In this document: piece after piece, positions 44,480 to 52,898 of the stretch | Layout of the letters: every line of letters starts with the position of its first letter | Numbering within the stretch: the first letter of the stretch is position 1 | NCBI RefSeq assembly: GCF_013408525.1 | Contig: NZ_JACBZM010000002.1 | Location: forward strand, 1-64,000 | Reading direction: 5' to 3' | Source: Nocardioides aromaticivorans | Lineage (GTDB): Bacteria; Actinomycetota; Actinomycetes; Propionibacteriales; Nocardioidaceae | DNA: 64,000 nucleotides | The notes under the pieces: generated by a model | Seen by the model: only the letters and a program-made list of their open reading frames with translations | Told to the model about the DNA's origin: nothing | The model's database searches: none | Program-made: the position numbers and the translations under genes

Positions 44480-44670
44480 GCCATCGAGTGGCGAGACATC
44501 GAGGCCGTCCCTCGCCGTTCCCGACGAACAGACCAACCTGGCCTGCCGGGCCATACTCGTCCAATGAGGCAGCGGCCGATCTCCTTGCTGGTCTTGCCTT
44601 CGGCCAGCCGTCGCTCGATGTAGGCGCGGGTCGCAGGATCGATACGCAATCATGTCAGGAGTTCTGGGTT
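44480..44670 (-). pseudogene. IS110-family transposase, C-terminal scrap
   Basis: Minus strand reads LRIDPATRAYIERRLAEGKT, then SKEIGRCL, the typical C-terminal end of another IS110 type (DPATRAY..RR..EGKT..EI.RCL), followed by frameshifted tail. The remainder of the gene is absent. It lies between the larger IS110 pseudogene and pcaR. Confidence 0.6.
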
Positions 44671-44683
44671 CATGCCGGACTGA

Positions 44684-45457
44684 TTACCTCAACTCCTCCA
44701 ACGACCGGCCGATACCCTGAGCGGCCACCTGGAGGGCCGCGACCAGGGGGGGGCGGTGCCGCTTGAGTGTGGGTACGACGACGCCGATGGCCGCGACCAC
44801 TTCGCCGCCGGCTGCGCTGCGGTGTACGGGCACCGCGACTGAGCAGGCACCGAGGGTCATCTCCTCCTCGGTGATCGCGTAGCCGTCGCGGCGGACCCGC
44901 GCCAGTTGCCCGCACAGCAAGGAGCGCTGTGTGATGGTGTAAGGCGTCATCCGCGACAGGTCACCCAGCACCTGTTCTTGCATCCGCTCGGGTGCATGGG
45001 CCAGCAGCACTTTGCCGACACCGGTGGCGTGCAGCGGCAACCGCGATCCGGCCGTGCTGACCACCGGCACGGATGCGCGACCGGAGAGCCGGTCGACGTA
45101 TAGCGCCTGCGTGCGGTCCCGGACGGCGAGATGCACCGTCGCCAGCGTGGCGGCGTGCAGGTCGTTGAGGAACGGCGAGGCGATCTCACGGAGGCCAGAC
45201 TGCAGCGGGGCTAGCAGGCCGAGGTCCCAGAGCCGACGGCCGATGACGTACTCCCCGGACGGCCGGCGCACGAGCATCCCCCCGCGCACCAGCTCGCCGG
45301 CCAGCCGGTACGCCGTGGGGGTGGGTAGGTCGGCCCGTCGGGCCATGTCGCTCAAGGTTAGATGCCGGTGGGCGGTGTCAAAGGCGGACAGCAGCGCGAG
45401 CGCCCGGGAGACCACGGTGGCGCCGGGTGTGGAGGTGTTGCCTGCCATTTGATCCAT
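44684..45457 (-). CDS. pcaR: IclR-family regulator of the protocatechuate genes
   Basis: 257 residues. Winged helix ALALLSAFDTAHRHLTLSDM, then RADLPTPTAYRLAGELVRGG, and the IclR effector domain (TVHLAVRDRTQALYVDRLSG, then LPLHATGVGKVLLAHAPERM). It is divergent from pcaH with 63 bases between starts, and a 17-bp palindrome begins three bases before its start codon. IclR-family PcaR/PcaU proteins control pca operons in response to protocatechuate or beta-ketoadipate. Confidence 0.85.
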   Translation of the reverse strand: MDQMAGNTSTPGATVVSRALALLSAFDTAHRHLTLSDMARRADLPTPTAYRLAGELVRGGMLVRRPSGEYVIGRRLWDLGLLAPLQSGLREIASPFLNDLHAATLATVHLAVRDRTQALYVDRLSGRASVPVVSTAGSRLPLHATGVGKVLLAHAPERMQEQVLGDLSRMTPYTITQRSLLCGQLARVRRDGYAITEEEMTLGACSVAVPVHRSAAGGEVVAAIGVVVPTLKRHRPPLVAALQVAAQGIGRSLEELR

Positions 45458-45459
45458 GT

Positions 45460-45476
45460 CTTTCGCTCAGCGAAAG
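45460..45476. promoter_or_regulatory. Palindromic operator between pcaR and pcaH
   Basis: CTTTCGCT-C-AGCGAAAG, a perfect inverted repeat with 8-bp arms and a single-base centre. It touches the pcaR start region and lies 45 bases upstream of the pcaH start. Size and place fit an IclR-family binding site that would repress or activate both directions. Confidence 0.7.
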
Positions 45477-45520
45477 TTCAGTGTCGCTGGGAGAGGTGGG
45501 GCACGTCTACCTTGAGGACC

Positions 45521-46294
45521 GTGAGCACACCGCAGAGTCCCGACCTGGCGCCCCAGTCGGTCATCAGCGAGGAGATCGGGAAGATCCACGCGGATGCCCC
45601 GGCCGGCGAGACCCAGCCCATGATCGACTTCCCGCCGTACCGCAGTTCACTGCTGCGGCACCCCACCAAAGGCCTCCACCACGCCGACCCCGAGGGCATC
45701 GAGCTGATGGCACCGGTATTCGGCCATTCCGACGTCGACCCACTCGAGGCGGACCTCACGATCCAGGGCGGCGGCGACCCGATCGGCGAGCGGATGGTCG
45801 TCACGGGGCGCATCACCGACAGCGACGGTCGGCCGGTGCGCCACCAGCTCGTGGAGATCTGGCAGGCCAACGCCGCCGGTCGTTACGTCCACAAGCGTGA
45901 CCAGCATCCCGCGCCACTCGACCCGCACTTCACGGGCACCGGCCGCTGCCTCACCGATGCCGACGGCTCCTACCACTTCACCACGATCAAGCCAGGTCCC
46001 TATCCGTGGCGCAACCATCACAACGCCTGGCGCCCCGCGCACATCCACTTCTCGCTTTTCGGCACCGAGTTCACCCAACGGATGATCACCCAGATGTACT
46101 TCCCCGGGGACCCGCTTTTCGCACTCGACCCGATCTACCAGTCGATCACCGACCAGGCGGCGCGCGACCGACTGGTGGCGGCCTACGACCACAACGTCAC
46201 CTCACACGAGTTGGCGACCGGCTACCGCTGGGACATCGTGCTCACCGGCAGCCACGCCACCCCGCTGGAGCGAGAGGGTCACCACGATGCCTGA
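45521..46294 (+). CDS. pcaH: Protocatechuate 3,4-dioxygenase beta subunit
   Basis: 257 residues, GTG 45521. The Fe(III) ligands are fully visible: Y122 (GRYVHKRD), Y161 (GPYPWRNH), H174 and H176 (RPAHIHFSLFG), with the same spacing (39, 13, 2) as in the Pseudomonas enzyme. Intradiol cleavage of protocatechuate gives 3-carboxy-cis,cis-muconate. First gene of pcaHGBDCFIJ, overlapping pcaG by 8 bases. Confidence 0.95.
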   Translation: MSTPQSPDLAPQSVISEEIGKIHADAPAGETQPMIDFPPYRSSLLRHPTKGLHHADPEGIELMAPVFGHSDVDPLEADLTIQGGGDPIGERMVVTGRITDSDGRPVRHQLVEIWQANAAGRYVHKRDQHPAPLDPHFTGTGRCLTDADGSYHFTTIKPGPYPWRNHHNAWRPAHIHFSLFGTEFTQRMITQMYFPGDPLFALDPIYQSITDQAARDRLVAAYDHNVTSHELATGYRWDIVLTGSHATPLEREGHHDA

Positions 46295-46841
46295 GCAGTT
46301 GCCCGCTACCCCGGGCCAGACCATCGGCCCCTTCTTCCACTACGCGCTGCCCTACGAGGGGGGCCACGAACTGGTGCCGGCCGCCACGCTGGGAGCGGTC
46401 CGCCTCCGCGGCACCGTGTACGACGGCAACGGGTCACCTCTGCCCGACGCGATGCTGGAGATCCGGCAGGCCGACCCGGGCGGGACCATCCCGCAGCTCG
46501 AGGGTTCGTGGCGCCGGGACCGCGATTTCACCGGATGGGGCCGCTGCGCCACCGACCCGGCTGGACGCTACTCCTTCACGACGCTCGAGCCCGGCGCCGT
46601 CGACGGAGGCGCGCCCTTCTTCGCGGTCGTGGTCTTCGCACGTGGTCTGCTCAACCGGCTCTTCACGCGGGCCTACCTGCCCGGTGAAGCGGTCGGGTCC
46701 AATCCCTTCCTGGCTGGGCTCTCCGCCGAGCAGCGCGAAACGCTGATGGTGGTCCGCGAGGACGACGGGAGTCTGCGCTTCGACGTCCACCTGCAGGGTG
46801 ACCGGGAGACTCTCTTCCTGGCCTTTCCGGGGCACGCATGA
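46287..46841 (+). CDS. pcaG: Protocatechuate 3,4-dioxygenase alpha subunit
   Basis: 184 residues, ATG 46287. MPEQLPATPGQTIGPFFHYA is the typical PcaG start, followed by the intradiol fold (GTVYDGNGSPLPDAMLEIRQ, then GWGRCATDPAGRYSFTTLEP). It lacks the iron ligands, as expected for this subunit. Pairs with PcaH. Confidence 0.95.
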   Translation: MPEQLPATPGQTIGPFFHYALPYEGGHELVPAATLGAVRLRGTVYDGNGSPLPDAMLEIRQADPGGTIPQLEGSWRRDRDFTGWGRCATDPAGRYSFTTLEPGAVDGGAPFFAVVVFARGLLNRLFTRAYLPGEAVGSNPFLAGLSAEQRETLMVVREDDGSLRFDVHLQGDRETLFLAFPGHA

Positions 46842-48043
46842 CGGGCTACTCCCTGCTGACCCCCGGCTCCCATCGCAGCGCCGGGGCCCTAGAAGACGCC
46901 GCGTTGGTCGGGGCGATGCTTCAGGTGGAGGTTGCCTGGCTGCGTGCGCTGGCCCGGGTCGGTGCCGTCGACGGCGACCTCGCCGGGCAGGTGGCGAAGG
47001 TCACGCAGGACTGGGAGGTCGACATGGCGGCGCTGGCCGCGGAGTCTGAGGCCGCCGGCAACGCCGTCGTCCCGCTGGTGAAACTTTTCCAGGAGGCCGT
47101 GGGCCAGGACGCCGCGCGGGTCGTGCACCGCGGGCTGACCAGCCAAGACGTTGTGGACACCGCGCTGGTGCTGTTGGCCCGCGACGCGCTGGTGCGGATG
47201 GGTGACGACCTCGCCGCCACCTCGCGCGCGCTCGCGGCGCTCGCCGGTCGGCACCGTTCGACGCTCATGGTCGGGCGCACGCTCACCCAGCACGCAGTGC
47301 CGATCACGTTCGGGCTGAAAGCCGCCCAGTGGCTCGCCGGTGTCCTCGATGCTGTGGCGCAGGTCGACGACGTTCTCGGGACGCTGCCGGTGCAGTGCGG
47401 TGGTGCGGCGGGAACCCTGGCCCTGGTCGGCGAGCTCACCGACGAGCCACTCGCCGCAGCGCGGGCCTTCGCCGACGAGCTGGCCTTGGACTGGCCAGGT
47501 GTGCCGTGGCATACCAACCGTTCCGTGATCACCCGCATCGGCTCGGCCGTGGTGAGCACCTGCGACGCCCTCGGGGTGGTGGCCGCCGACGTCTCCACGC
47601 TGTCCCGGCCCGAGATCGGCGAGCTGCGCGAGGGCACGGTCGCAGGTCGTGGCGGCTCCTCGACCATGCCGCACAAGCGCAACCCGGTGCTCAGCGTGCT
47701 GATCCGCAGCGTCGCACTGCAGGCACCGCTGCTCGGTGCCCAGCTCCATCTCGCCGCGGCCCAGGCGGTCGACGAGCGACCGGACGGTGCCTGGCACTCC
47801 GAGTGGCCTGCGCTGGTCCGGCTGCTGGAGGCGGGCGTGACCGCGGCGTCTCAGGCCGCGGAGCTGACCGCCGGGCTGGAGGTCGACGGGAAACGGATGG
47901 GAGACCGTGTGGCTGCCGCCGCCGACGAACTTCTGTCCGAGCGGGGTGGCGGGGGGAAGCCCGCCGACTACCTCGGCTCGACCGACGCCTTCATCGACAC
48001 CGTGCTCGCCCGCGTGCCCGAGGGAAGGGCTGCGCATGGCTGA
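46838..48043 (+). CDS. pcaB: 3-Carboxy-cis,cis-muconate cycloisomerase
   Basis: 401 residues, ATG 46838 overlapping the pcaG stop (ATGA). Fumarase/aspartase superfamily: HRGLTSQDVVDTAL, GRTLTQHAVPITFGLKAAQW, and the signature GRGGSSTMPHKRNPVLS. It forms 4-carboxymuconolactone from carboxymuconate. Confidence 0.93.
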   Translation: MTGYSLLTPGSHRSAGALEDAALVGAMLQVEVAWLRALARVGAVDGDLAGQVAKVTQDWEVDMAALAAESEAAGNAVVPLVKLFQEAVGQDAARVVHRGLTSQDVVDTALVLLARDALVRMGDDLAATSRALAALAGRHRSTLMVGRTLTQHAVPITFGLKAAQWLAGVLDAVAQVDDVLGTLPVQCGGAAGTLALVGELTDEPLAAARAFADELALDWPGVPWHTNRSVITRIGSAVVSTCDALGVVAADVSTLSRPEIGELREGTVAGRGGSSTMPHKRNPVLSVLIRSVALQAPLLGAQLHLAAAQAVDERPDGAWHSEWPALVRLLEAGVTAASQAAELTAGLEVDGKRMGDRVAAAADELLSERGGGGKPADYLGSTDAFIDTVLARVPEGRAAHG

Positions 48044-48824
48044 GCCGGACCTGACCGCGACTCGCCTCGCCGGAGGACCTGAGTCACCTCGGCTGCTGGT
48101 CGTCGGCCCATCTCTTGGCACCTCGGTCGAGGCACTGTGGGAGGCGACAGCACGCCGCCTCGCCTATGACTTCGAGGTCGTCGGCTGGGACCTGCCTGGG
48201 CACGGCCGCAGCAAGCCGGCGACCGGGCCGTTCACGGTCGGCGAGCTGGCCGCGGCGGTACGCCGCCTCGCCGCCGACGTCGCTGGCGACCGACCCGCGG
48301 CGTACGCCGGCGTTTCGCTGGGAGGCGCCGTCGCGCTGGAACTTGCCCTTGATCCCGGCGTGTTCACCGCAGTCGCTTGCATCGCGAGTGCGGCGAAGAT
48401 CGGCGAGCCCTCTGCTTGGCATGAACGGGCCGCCCTGGTGCGCAAGGCCGGCACCTCCGTGATGGTCTCCGGCTCCTCCGAGCGCTGGTTCGCGCCCGGC
48501 TTCCTGATGCGCGACCCGGCCACCGGCACCCGGCTGCTCCTCTCGCTGGCCGACGCGGACAAGGACTCCTACGCCCTGGCCTGCGAGGCGCTCGCCGACT
48601 TCGACGTGCGGGACCGGCTCGCCGACGCCACGGTGCCGCTGCTCGTCGCCCCAGGCGACCAGGACGTCGTGATCTCCCCGCACACCGCCCGGGAGACCAC
48701 CGCGGACCGTGCGCCGAACAGCTCGATGAACGTGTTCACCGGCTGTGGCCACCTGCCGCCGGCCGAGGACCCCGACGCGGTCGCCCGGGCCCTGAACGAC
48801 TTTGCGACCGGAGGGAAACGATGA
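48036..48824 (+). CDS. pcaD: 3-Oxoadipate enol-lactonase
   Basis: 262 residues, ATG 48036, overlapping pcaB by 8 bases. Alpha/beta hydrolase with nucleophile in YAGVSLGGAVALEL, acid in VAPGDQDVVISP and His in FTGCGHLPPAEDP. It hydrolyses beta-ketoadipate enol-lactone. In many actinobacteria pcaD is fused to pcaC as pcaL; here the two are separate genes. Confidence 0.9.
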   Translation: MAEPDLTATRLAGGPESPRLLVVGPSLGTSVEALWEATARRLAYDFEVVGWDLPGHGRSKPATGPFTVGELAAAVRRLAADVAGDRPAAYAGVSLGGAVALELALDPGVFTAVACIASAAKIGEPSAWHERAALVRKAGTSVMVSGSSERWFAPGFLMRDPATGTRLLLSLADADKDSYALACEALADFDVRDRLADATVPLLVAPGDQDVVISPHTARETTADRAPNSSMNVFTGCGHLPPAEDPDAVARALNDFATGGKR

Positions 48825-49204
48825 GCGACACCTACGACGACGGCATGCGGGTGCGCCGCGAGGTGCTCGGAGACGCGCACGTCGACCGCGCCGAGGCACA
48901 CAAGACACCGTTCACCACCGACTTCCAGGAGCTGATCACCCGCTACGCGTGGGGCAGCGTCTGGACCCGCCCCGGCCTCGACCGGCGTACCCGCAGCGTC
49001 GCGGTGCTCACCGCGATGATCGCGCTCGGCCACTGGGAGGAGTTCGCCATGCACGTGCGCGCCGCGCGCACCAACGGGCTGACTCCTGAGCAGATCGCCG
49101 AGGTCATCATCCAAGCAGGCATCTACTGCGGCGTGCCTGCCGCCAACCACGCCTTCGCCGTCGCACAAGAGACGCTCGACTCCCTGGAGACCCCTGATGA
49201 ATGA
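48821..49204 (+). CDS. pcaC: 4-Carboxymuconolactone decarboxylase
   Basis: 127 residues, ATG 48821 overlapping the pcaD stop (ATGA). AhpD-like fold with FQELITRYAWGSVWTRPGLD, HWEEFAMHVRAARTNGLTPE and AGIYCGVPAANHAFAVA. Stand-alone, not fused to the lactonase. Confidence 0.92.
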   Translation: MSDTYDDGMRVRREVLGDAHVDRAEAHKTPFTTDFQELITRYAWGSVWTRPGLDRRTRSVAVLTAMIALGHWEEFAMHVRAARTNGLTPEQIAEVIIQAGIYCGVPAANHAFAVAQETLDSLETPDE

Positions 49205-50387
49205 CGCGTTCGTGTACGACGCTGTCCGCACCCCCTTCGGCAGGTACGGCGGGGCGCTGGCGGCAGTGCGCCCCGACGACTTGGCAGCCCTGGTGATCCG
49301 CACGCTCGTGGAGCGGACCGGTCTCGAGGGGGGCCAGGTCGACGAGGTCGTGTTCGGCAACGCCAACGGGGCCGGCGAGGACAACCGCAACGTCGCCCGG
49401 ATGGCCGGTCTGCTCGCCGGGCTGCCCCCCTCGGTTCCCGCCTCGACGGTGAACCGGCTGTGCGGCTCCAGCCTGGACGCCACCATCGCCGGCGCCCGCC
49501 AGCTCACGCTCGGGGAGTCCGACGTGGTGCTGGTCGGTGGTGTCGAGTCGATGTCCCGCGCCCCGTGGGTGCTGCCCAAGCCCGAGCGGCCCTACCCGGC
49601 GGGCAACGCGGAGCTGGTCTCGACCGCGCTGGGGTGGCGGCTGGTCAACGCGGCGATGCCGACGGAGTGGACGGTCTCACTCGGTGAGGCCACCGAACAG
49701 CTCCGAGAGCGCGAGGGCGTGGCCCGCGAGGACCAGGACGAGTTCGCGCTCCGCTCGCACCAGGCTGCGGCGAAGGCGTGGGACAGCGGCTTCTACGACC
49801 AGCTGGTCGTGGCCGTCCCCGGCGTGGACCTCCCGCGTGACGAGTCGATCCGCCCCGACTCCACGCTGGACAAGCTCGCCGGATTGAAGCCGGTCTTCCG
49901 CAAAGATGGGACGGTCACCCCAGGCAACGCCTCACCCCTCAACGACGGGGCGTCCGCCGCACTCCTCGGCAGCGCCAACGCCGCCCGGCAGATCGGCACC
50001 GAGCCGCTGGCGCGAATCGCAGCCTGGGGTGCGTTCGCTAACGAGCCACAGTTCTTCGGCTTTGCGCCGGTGGAAGCGGCGAACATCGCCCTGCGCCGCG
50101 CCGGCATCACCTGGCACGACGTCGCAGCAGTCGAGCTCAACGAGGCCTTCGCCGCCCAGTCGCTGGTTTGCATCCGTGCCTGGGACATCGACCCCCACAT
50201 CATCAATCGGCACGGCGGCGCCATCTCGATCGGCCACCCCCTCGGCGCGTCCGGCACCCGGATCCTCGGCACCCTGGCCCGCTCGCTGGAGTCCACCGGC
50301 GAACGCTGGGGCGTAGCCGCGATCTGCATCGGCGTGGGCCAGGGCCTGGCCGTCGTCCTAGAGAGCACCCGGGGAGCCGTCGCGTGA
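49197..50387 (+). CDS. pcaF: beta-Ketoadipyl-CoA thiolase
   Basis: 396 residues, ATG 49197, overlapping pcaC by 8 bases. Thiolase motifs: nucleophile Cys in STVNRLCGSSLDA, His in INRHGGAISIGHPLGASG, and the second Cys in AICIGVGQGLAVV. It cleaves beta-ketoadipyl-CoA to succinyl-CoA and acetyl-CoA, ending the pathway. Confidence 0.92.
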   Translation: MNDAFVYDAVRTPFGRYGGALAAVRPDDLAALVIRTLVERTGLEGGQVDEVVFGNANGAGEDNRNVARMAGLLAGLPPSVPASTVNRLCGSSLDATIAGARQLTLGESDVVLVGGVESMSRAPWVLPKPERPYPAGNAELVSTALGWRLVNAAMPTEWTVSLGEATEQLREREGVAREDQDEFALRSHQAAAKAWDSGFYDQLVVAVPGVDLPRDESIRPDSTLDKLAGLKPVFRKDGTVTPGNASPLNDGASAALLGSANAARQIGTEPLARIAAWGAFANEPQFFGFAPVEAANIALRRAGITWHDVAAVELNEAFAAQSLVCIRAWDIDPHIINRHGGAISIGHPLGASGTRILGTLARSLESTGERWGVAAICIGVGQGLAVVLESTRGAVA

Positions 50388-51091
50388 GCGAGACCCAGTT
50401 CGTCGAGACCGCCAAGGAGGCGGTCGCCGACATCGCCGCCGGAGCCACCGTGATGATCAGCGGCTTCGGCACCGCCGGTCAGCCGGTGGAGCTGATCGAG
50501 GCACTGATCGAGTCCGGGGCCAAGGACCTCACCGTGGTCAACAACAACGCCGGCAACGGCGACCGCGGCCTCGCTGCGCTCATCCGCGAGGGTCGGGTCG
50601 GCAAGATCATCTGCTCCTTCCCCCGGCAGTCCGACTCCCACCACTTCGACGAGAAGTACCGCACCGGGAAGATCGAACTCGAGCTCGTCGCGCAGGGCAA
50701 CCTCGCCGAACGGATCCGCGCTGCAGGTGCCGGCATCGGCGCCTTCTTCACACCCACCGGCTACAACACGCCGCTAGCCGAGGGCAAGGAGGTCCGCGAG
50801 ATCGACGGCCGCTACTATGTGCTGGAATACCCGATCCACGCAGACGTCGCACTAATCAAGGCCTACGCCGCCGACCGGCTCGGCAACCTCGTCTACCGCA
50901 AGACCGCCCGCAACTTCGGGCCAATAATGGCCGCCGCCGCGAAGACCACGGTCGTACAGGTGCACGAGATCCGCTCTCTCGGCGGCATCGACCCCGAACA
51001 TGTGGTGACCCCGTCCATCTACGTCGACCGCGTGATCGAGGTGCCGTCCGAGCGCCCGACGATCCCGAGGAGGGTCAGTGAGCAACACTGA
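50384..51091 (+). CDS. pcaI: 3-Oxoadipate CoA-transferase alpha subunit
   Basis: 235 residues, GTG 50384 overlapping the pcaF stop (GTGA). Family I CoA-transferase subunit A: VMISGFGTAGQPVELIEALI, GIGAFFTPTGYNTPLAEGKE. Moves CoA from succinyl-CoA to beta-ketoadipate with PcaJ. Confidence 0.92.
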   Translation: MSETQFVETAKEAVADIAAGATVMISGFGTAGQPVELIEALIESGAKDLTVVNNNAGNGDRGLAALIREGRVGKIICSFPRQSDSHHFDEKYRTGKIELELVAQGNLAERIRAAGAGIGAFFTPTGYNTPLAEGKEVREIDGRYYVLEYPIHADVALIKAYAADRLGNLVYRKTARNFGPIMAAAAKTTVVQVHEIRSLGGIDPEHVVTPSIYVDRVIEVPSERPTIPRRVSEQH

Positions 51092-51734
51092 GGAACTTAT
51101 GGGCTCCGACCAGCTCGCCGCGATCGTCGCTCAAGACATCCCACCGGGTTCGTTCGTGAACCTCGGCATCGGCCAGCCCACCAAGGTCTCCAACCACCTC
51201 GACCCCACAGCCGGCGTCATCCTGCACACCGAGAACGGCATGCTCGGCATGGGTCCCGAGGCGCACGGCGACGAGGTCGACCTTGACCTCATCAACGCCG
51301 GCAAGGTCCCGGTCACCGAGCTGCCTGGTGCGTCGTACCTCCACCACGCCGACTCGTTCGCGATGATGCGCGGCGGCCACCTCGACTACTGCGTGCTCGG
51401 AGCCTTCCAAGTCTCCCCCACCGGCGACCTGGCCAACTGGCACACCGGCAAGCCCGACGCCATCCCGGCCGTGGGCGGAGCGATGGACCTCGCCATCGGC
51501 GCCAAGCACACGTTCGTGATGATGAGCCTGCTCACCCGGGACGGAAGGTCCAAGCTGGTGCCCGAGTGCACTATGCCGCTGACCGGCGTCGGCTGCGTGA
51601 GCCGTGTCTACACTGACCACGGGGTGTTCCTCCTCGAGCCGCAGGGCGTGGCCGTGCGCGAACTCTTCGGCATTGCCTTCTCCGATCTCCAGGAGCTCGT
51701 CGAGGTCCCCCTCACCGACAGGACGGACACCTGA
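51078..51734 (+). CDS. pcaJ: 3-Oxoadipate CoA-transferase beta subunit
   Basis: 218 residues, GTG 51078, overlapping pcaI by 14 bases. The catalytic glutamate lies in LHTENGMLGMGP. Also GGHLDYCVLGAFQVSPTGDL and LTGVGCVSRVYTDHGVF. Last intact gene of the pca operon; a pobA scrap starts in its last codon. Confidence 0.92.
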   Translation: MSNTEELMGSDQLAAIVAQDIPPGSFVNLGIGQPTKVSNHLDPTAGVILHTENGMLGMGPEAHGDEVDLDLINAGKVPVTELPGASYLHHADSFAMMRGGHLDYCVLGAFQVSPTGDLANWHTGKPDAIPAVGGAMDLAIGAKHTFVMMSLLTRDGRSKLVPECTMPLTGVGCVSRVYTDHGVFLLEPQGVAVRELFGIAFSDLQELVEVPLTDRTDT

Positions 51735-51865
51735 TGGCACTCACCCGGACCCAGGTCAGCATCGTCGTCGGCGGGCCCGCAGGCCTGATGCTCTCGCATC
51801 TTCTGCACCGCGCCGGCATCGACTCGGTCGTCGTGCCCCCCCGCGCCCCGGGCCGCTCTCCAATT
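51734..51865 (+). pseudogene. pobA: N-terminal scrap of 4-hydroxybenzoate 3-monooxygenase
   Basis: ATG 51734 overlaps the pcaJ stop. MALTRTQVSIVVGGPAGLML, then SHLLHRAGIDSVVV is the FAD-binding start of PobA-type monooxygenases. The sequence fails after about 35 codons, and a different coding fragment follows. A pobA gene at the end of a pca operon would feed 4-hydroxybenzoate into protocatechuate; that entry has been lost here. Confidence 0.7.
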
Positions 51866-52008
51866 CGCGCCATGACCGCAACCACGATCACGACATCATC
51901 CCCACCGCCATCAAGTCCAGGAACGGCGACATCACACGGGTCGCCATGGAGTCACACATCATGAGCACCGTTGCGCTGTTCGCGGACACCCTCGACGAAC
52001 CGGCCTAG
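51865..52008 (+). pseudogene. C-terminal scrap of a GntR/FadR-like regulator
   Basis: The plus strand reads HDHDIIPTAIKSRNGDITRV, then AMESHIMSTVALFADTLDEP and a stop at 52008. The pattern (H..I..AI..D...A..AM..HI) matches the end of FCD effector domains of GntR regulators. Joined to the pobA scrap, it implies a deletion that removed most of both genes. Tentative. Confidence 0.45.
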
Positions 52009-52010
52009 CC

Positions 52011-52778
52011 GTGCAGGCGACACTAGCACCCGGTCCGGAGACCGTACTCGGAAAGACGATGAAGGTACTGCTGGCCTTCACCGTGGAGGACACGGTGCTC
52101 GGCTTCGCCGACCTGCAGCTCCGCACGGGCCTGGCGAAGGCGACGTTGCACCGCCTGTTGGGCGACCTAGTCGGTGCGCGCCTCCTCGAACGCGTCGAGG
52201 GTAGGTACCGCCTCTCCCGGCTGGTCTTCGAGCTGGGCATGCGTGCCTCTGTCGAACGAAACCTGCTGGAAGTGGCCACACCCTTCCTCGAGGAGCTCTA
52301 CGAACGCACCCACGAGACGGTCCACCTCGGGGTGCGGGAGGGCCACGAGGTCGTCTACGTCGCGAAGATGGGAGGCCATCGCCAAGCCGCAGCGCCCTCC
52401 CGGCTCGGGGGACGAATGCCCATGCACGCCACTGCCATCGGCAAGGCCCTCCTCGCGTGGTCCCCGCCGGAGGTAAGAGAGGCGGTGCTGGGGACGCGCC
52501 TCCAGCGGTGCTCCCCACGGACTGTCGTCAACCGGACCGTGCTCCGAGGACAGCTCGACGAGGTGATGGCCACGGGTGTCGCCTTCGAGTACGAGGAATC
52601 GGCCGTGGGCATCATCTGCGTCGCCGCACCCATCCTCGACGAGAACGACCAGGCCTTAGCCGGCATCAGCGTCACCGGACCCGTCGGGCGTTTCCAACCC
52701 GCGCGCCATGCCAGCGCCGTCCACGCAACCGCAGCCGGGATCGCCGCAACCCTCGCCCGCAGATCCACACTGCGCTGA
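52011..52778 (+). CDS. IclR-family regulator next to the C5-acid lower pathway
   Basis: 255 residues, GTG 52011 directly after the scrap's stop. Winged helix FADLQLRTGLAKATLHRLLG, effector domain ETVHLGVREGHEVVYVAKMG, then MPMHATAIGKALLAWSPPEV and SAVGIICVAAPILDENDQAL. It lies 120 bases before the hydratase operon in the same direction, and that gap holds an inverted repeat, so it probably regulates the operon. Third IclR protein in the window. Confidence 0.85.
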   Translation: MQATLAPGPETVLGKTMKVLLAFTVEDTVLGFADLQLRTGLAKATLHRLLGDLVGARLLERVEGRYRLSRLVFELGMRASVERNLLEVATPFLEELYERTHETVHLGVREGHEVVYVAKMGGHRQAAAPSRLGGRMPMHATAIGKALLAWSPPEVREAVLGTRLQRCSPRTVVNRTVLRGQLDEVMATGVAFEYEESAVGIICVAAPILDENDQALAGISVTGPVGRFQPARHASAVHATAAGIAATLARRSTLR

Positions 52779-52841
52779 GCTTACGGGCACTACGCGTAGC
52801 GACCTTCGGCGCGTTCCCCGGCTCTGTTGCCGCAAGGAGGG

Positions 52842-52866
52842 CCGAGTTCTTGTGACCGGAACTCGG
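52842..52866. promoter_or_regulatory. Inverted repeat upstream of the hydratase operon
   Basis: CCGAGTTC (52842-52849) and GAACTCGG (52859-52866), perfect 8-bp arms with a 9-base spacer, 32 bases before the probable start at 52899. There is no T-run, so an operator is more likely than a terminator. Confidence 0.5.
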
Positions 52867-52898
52867 GCCTTGGTCCTGCGGATGAGCTGCCCAACCAT

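Noticed and set aside
45427..45900. Plus-strand frame overlapping the start of pcaH
   Set aside because: Arg/Pro-rich out-of-frame reading. The pcaH frame has all four iron ligands and a proper start at 45521.
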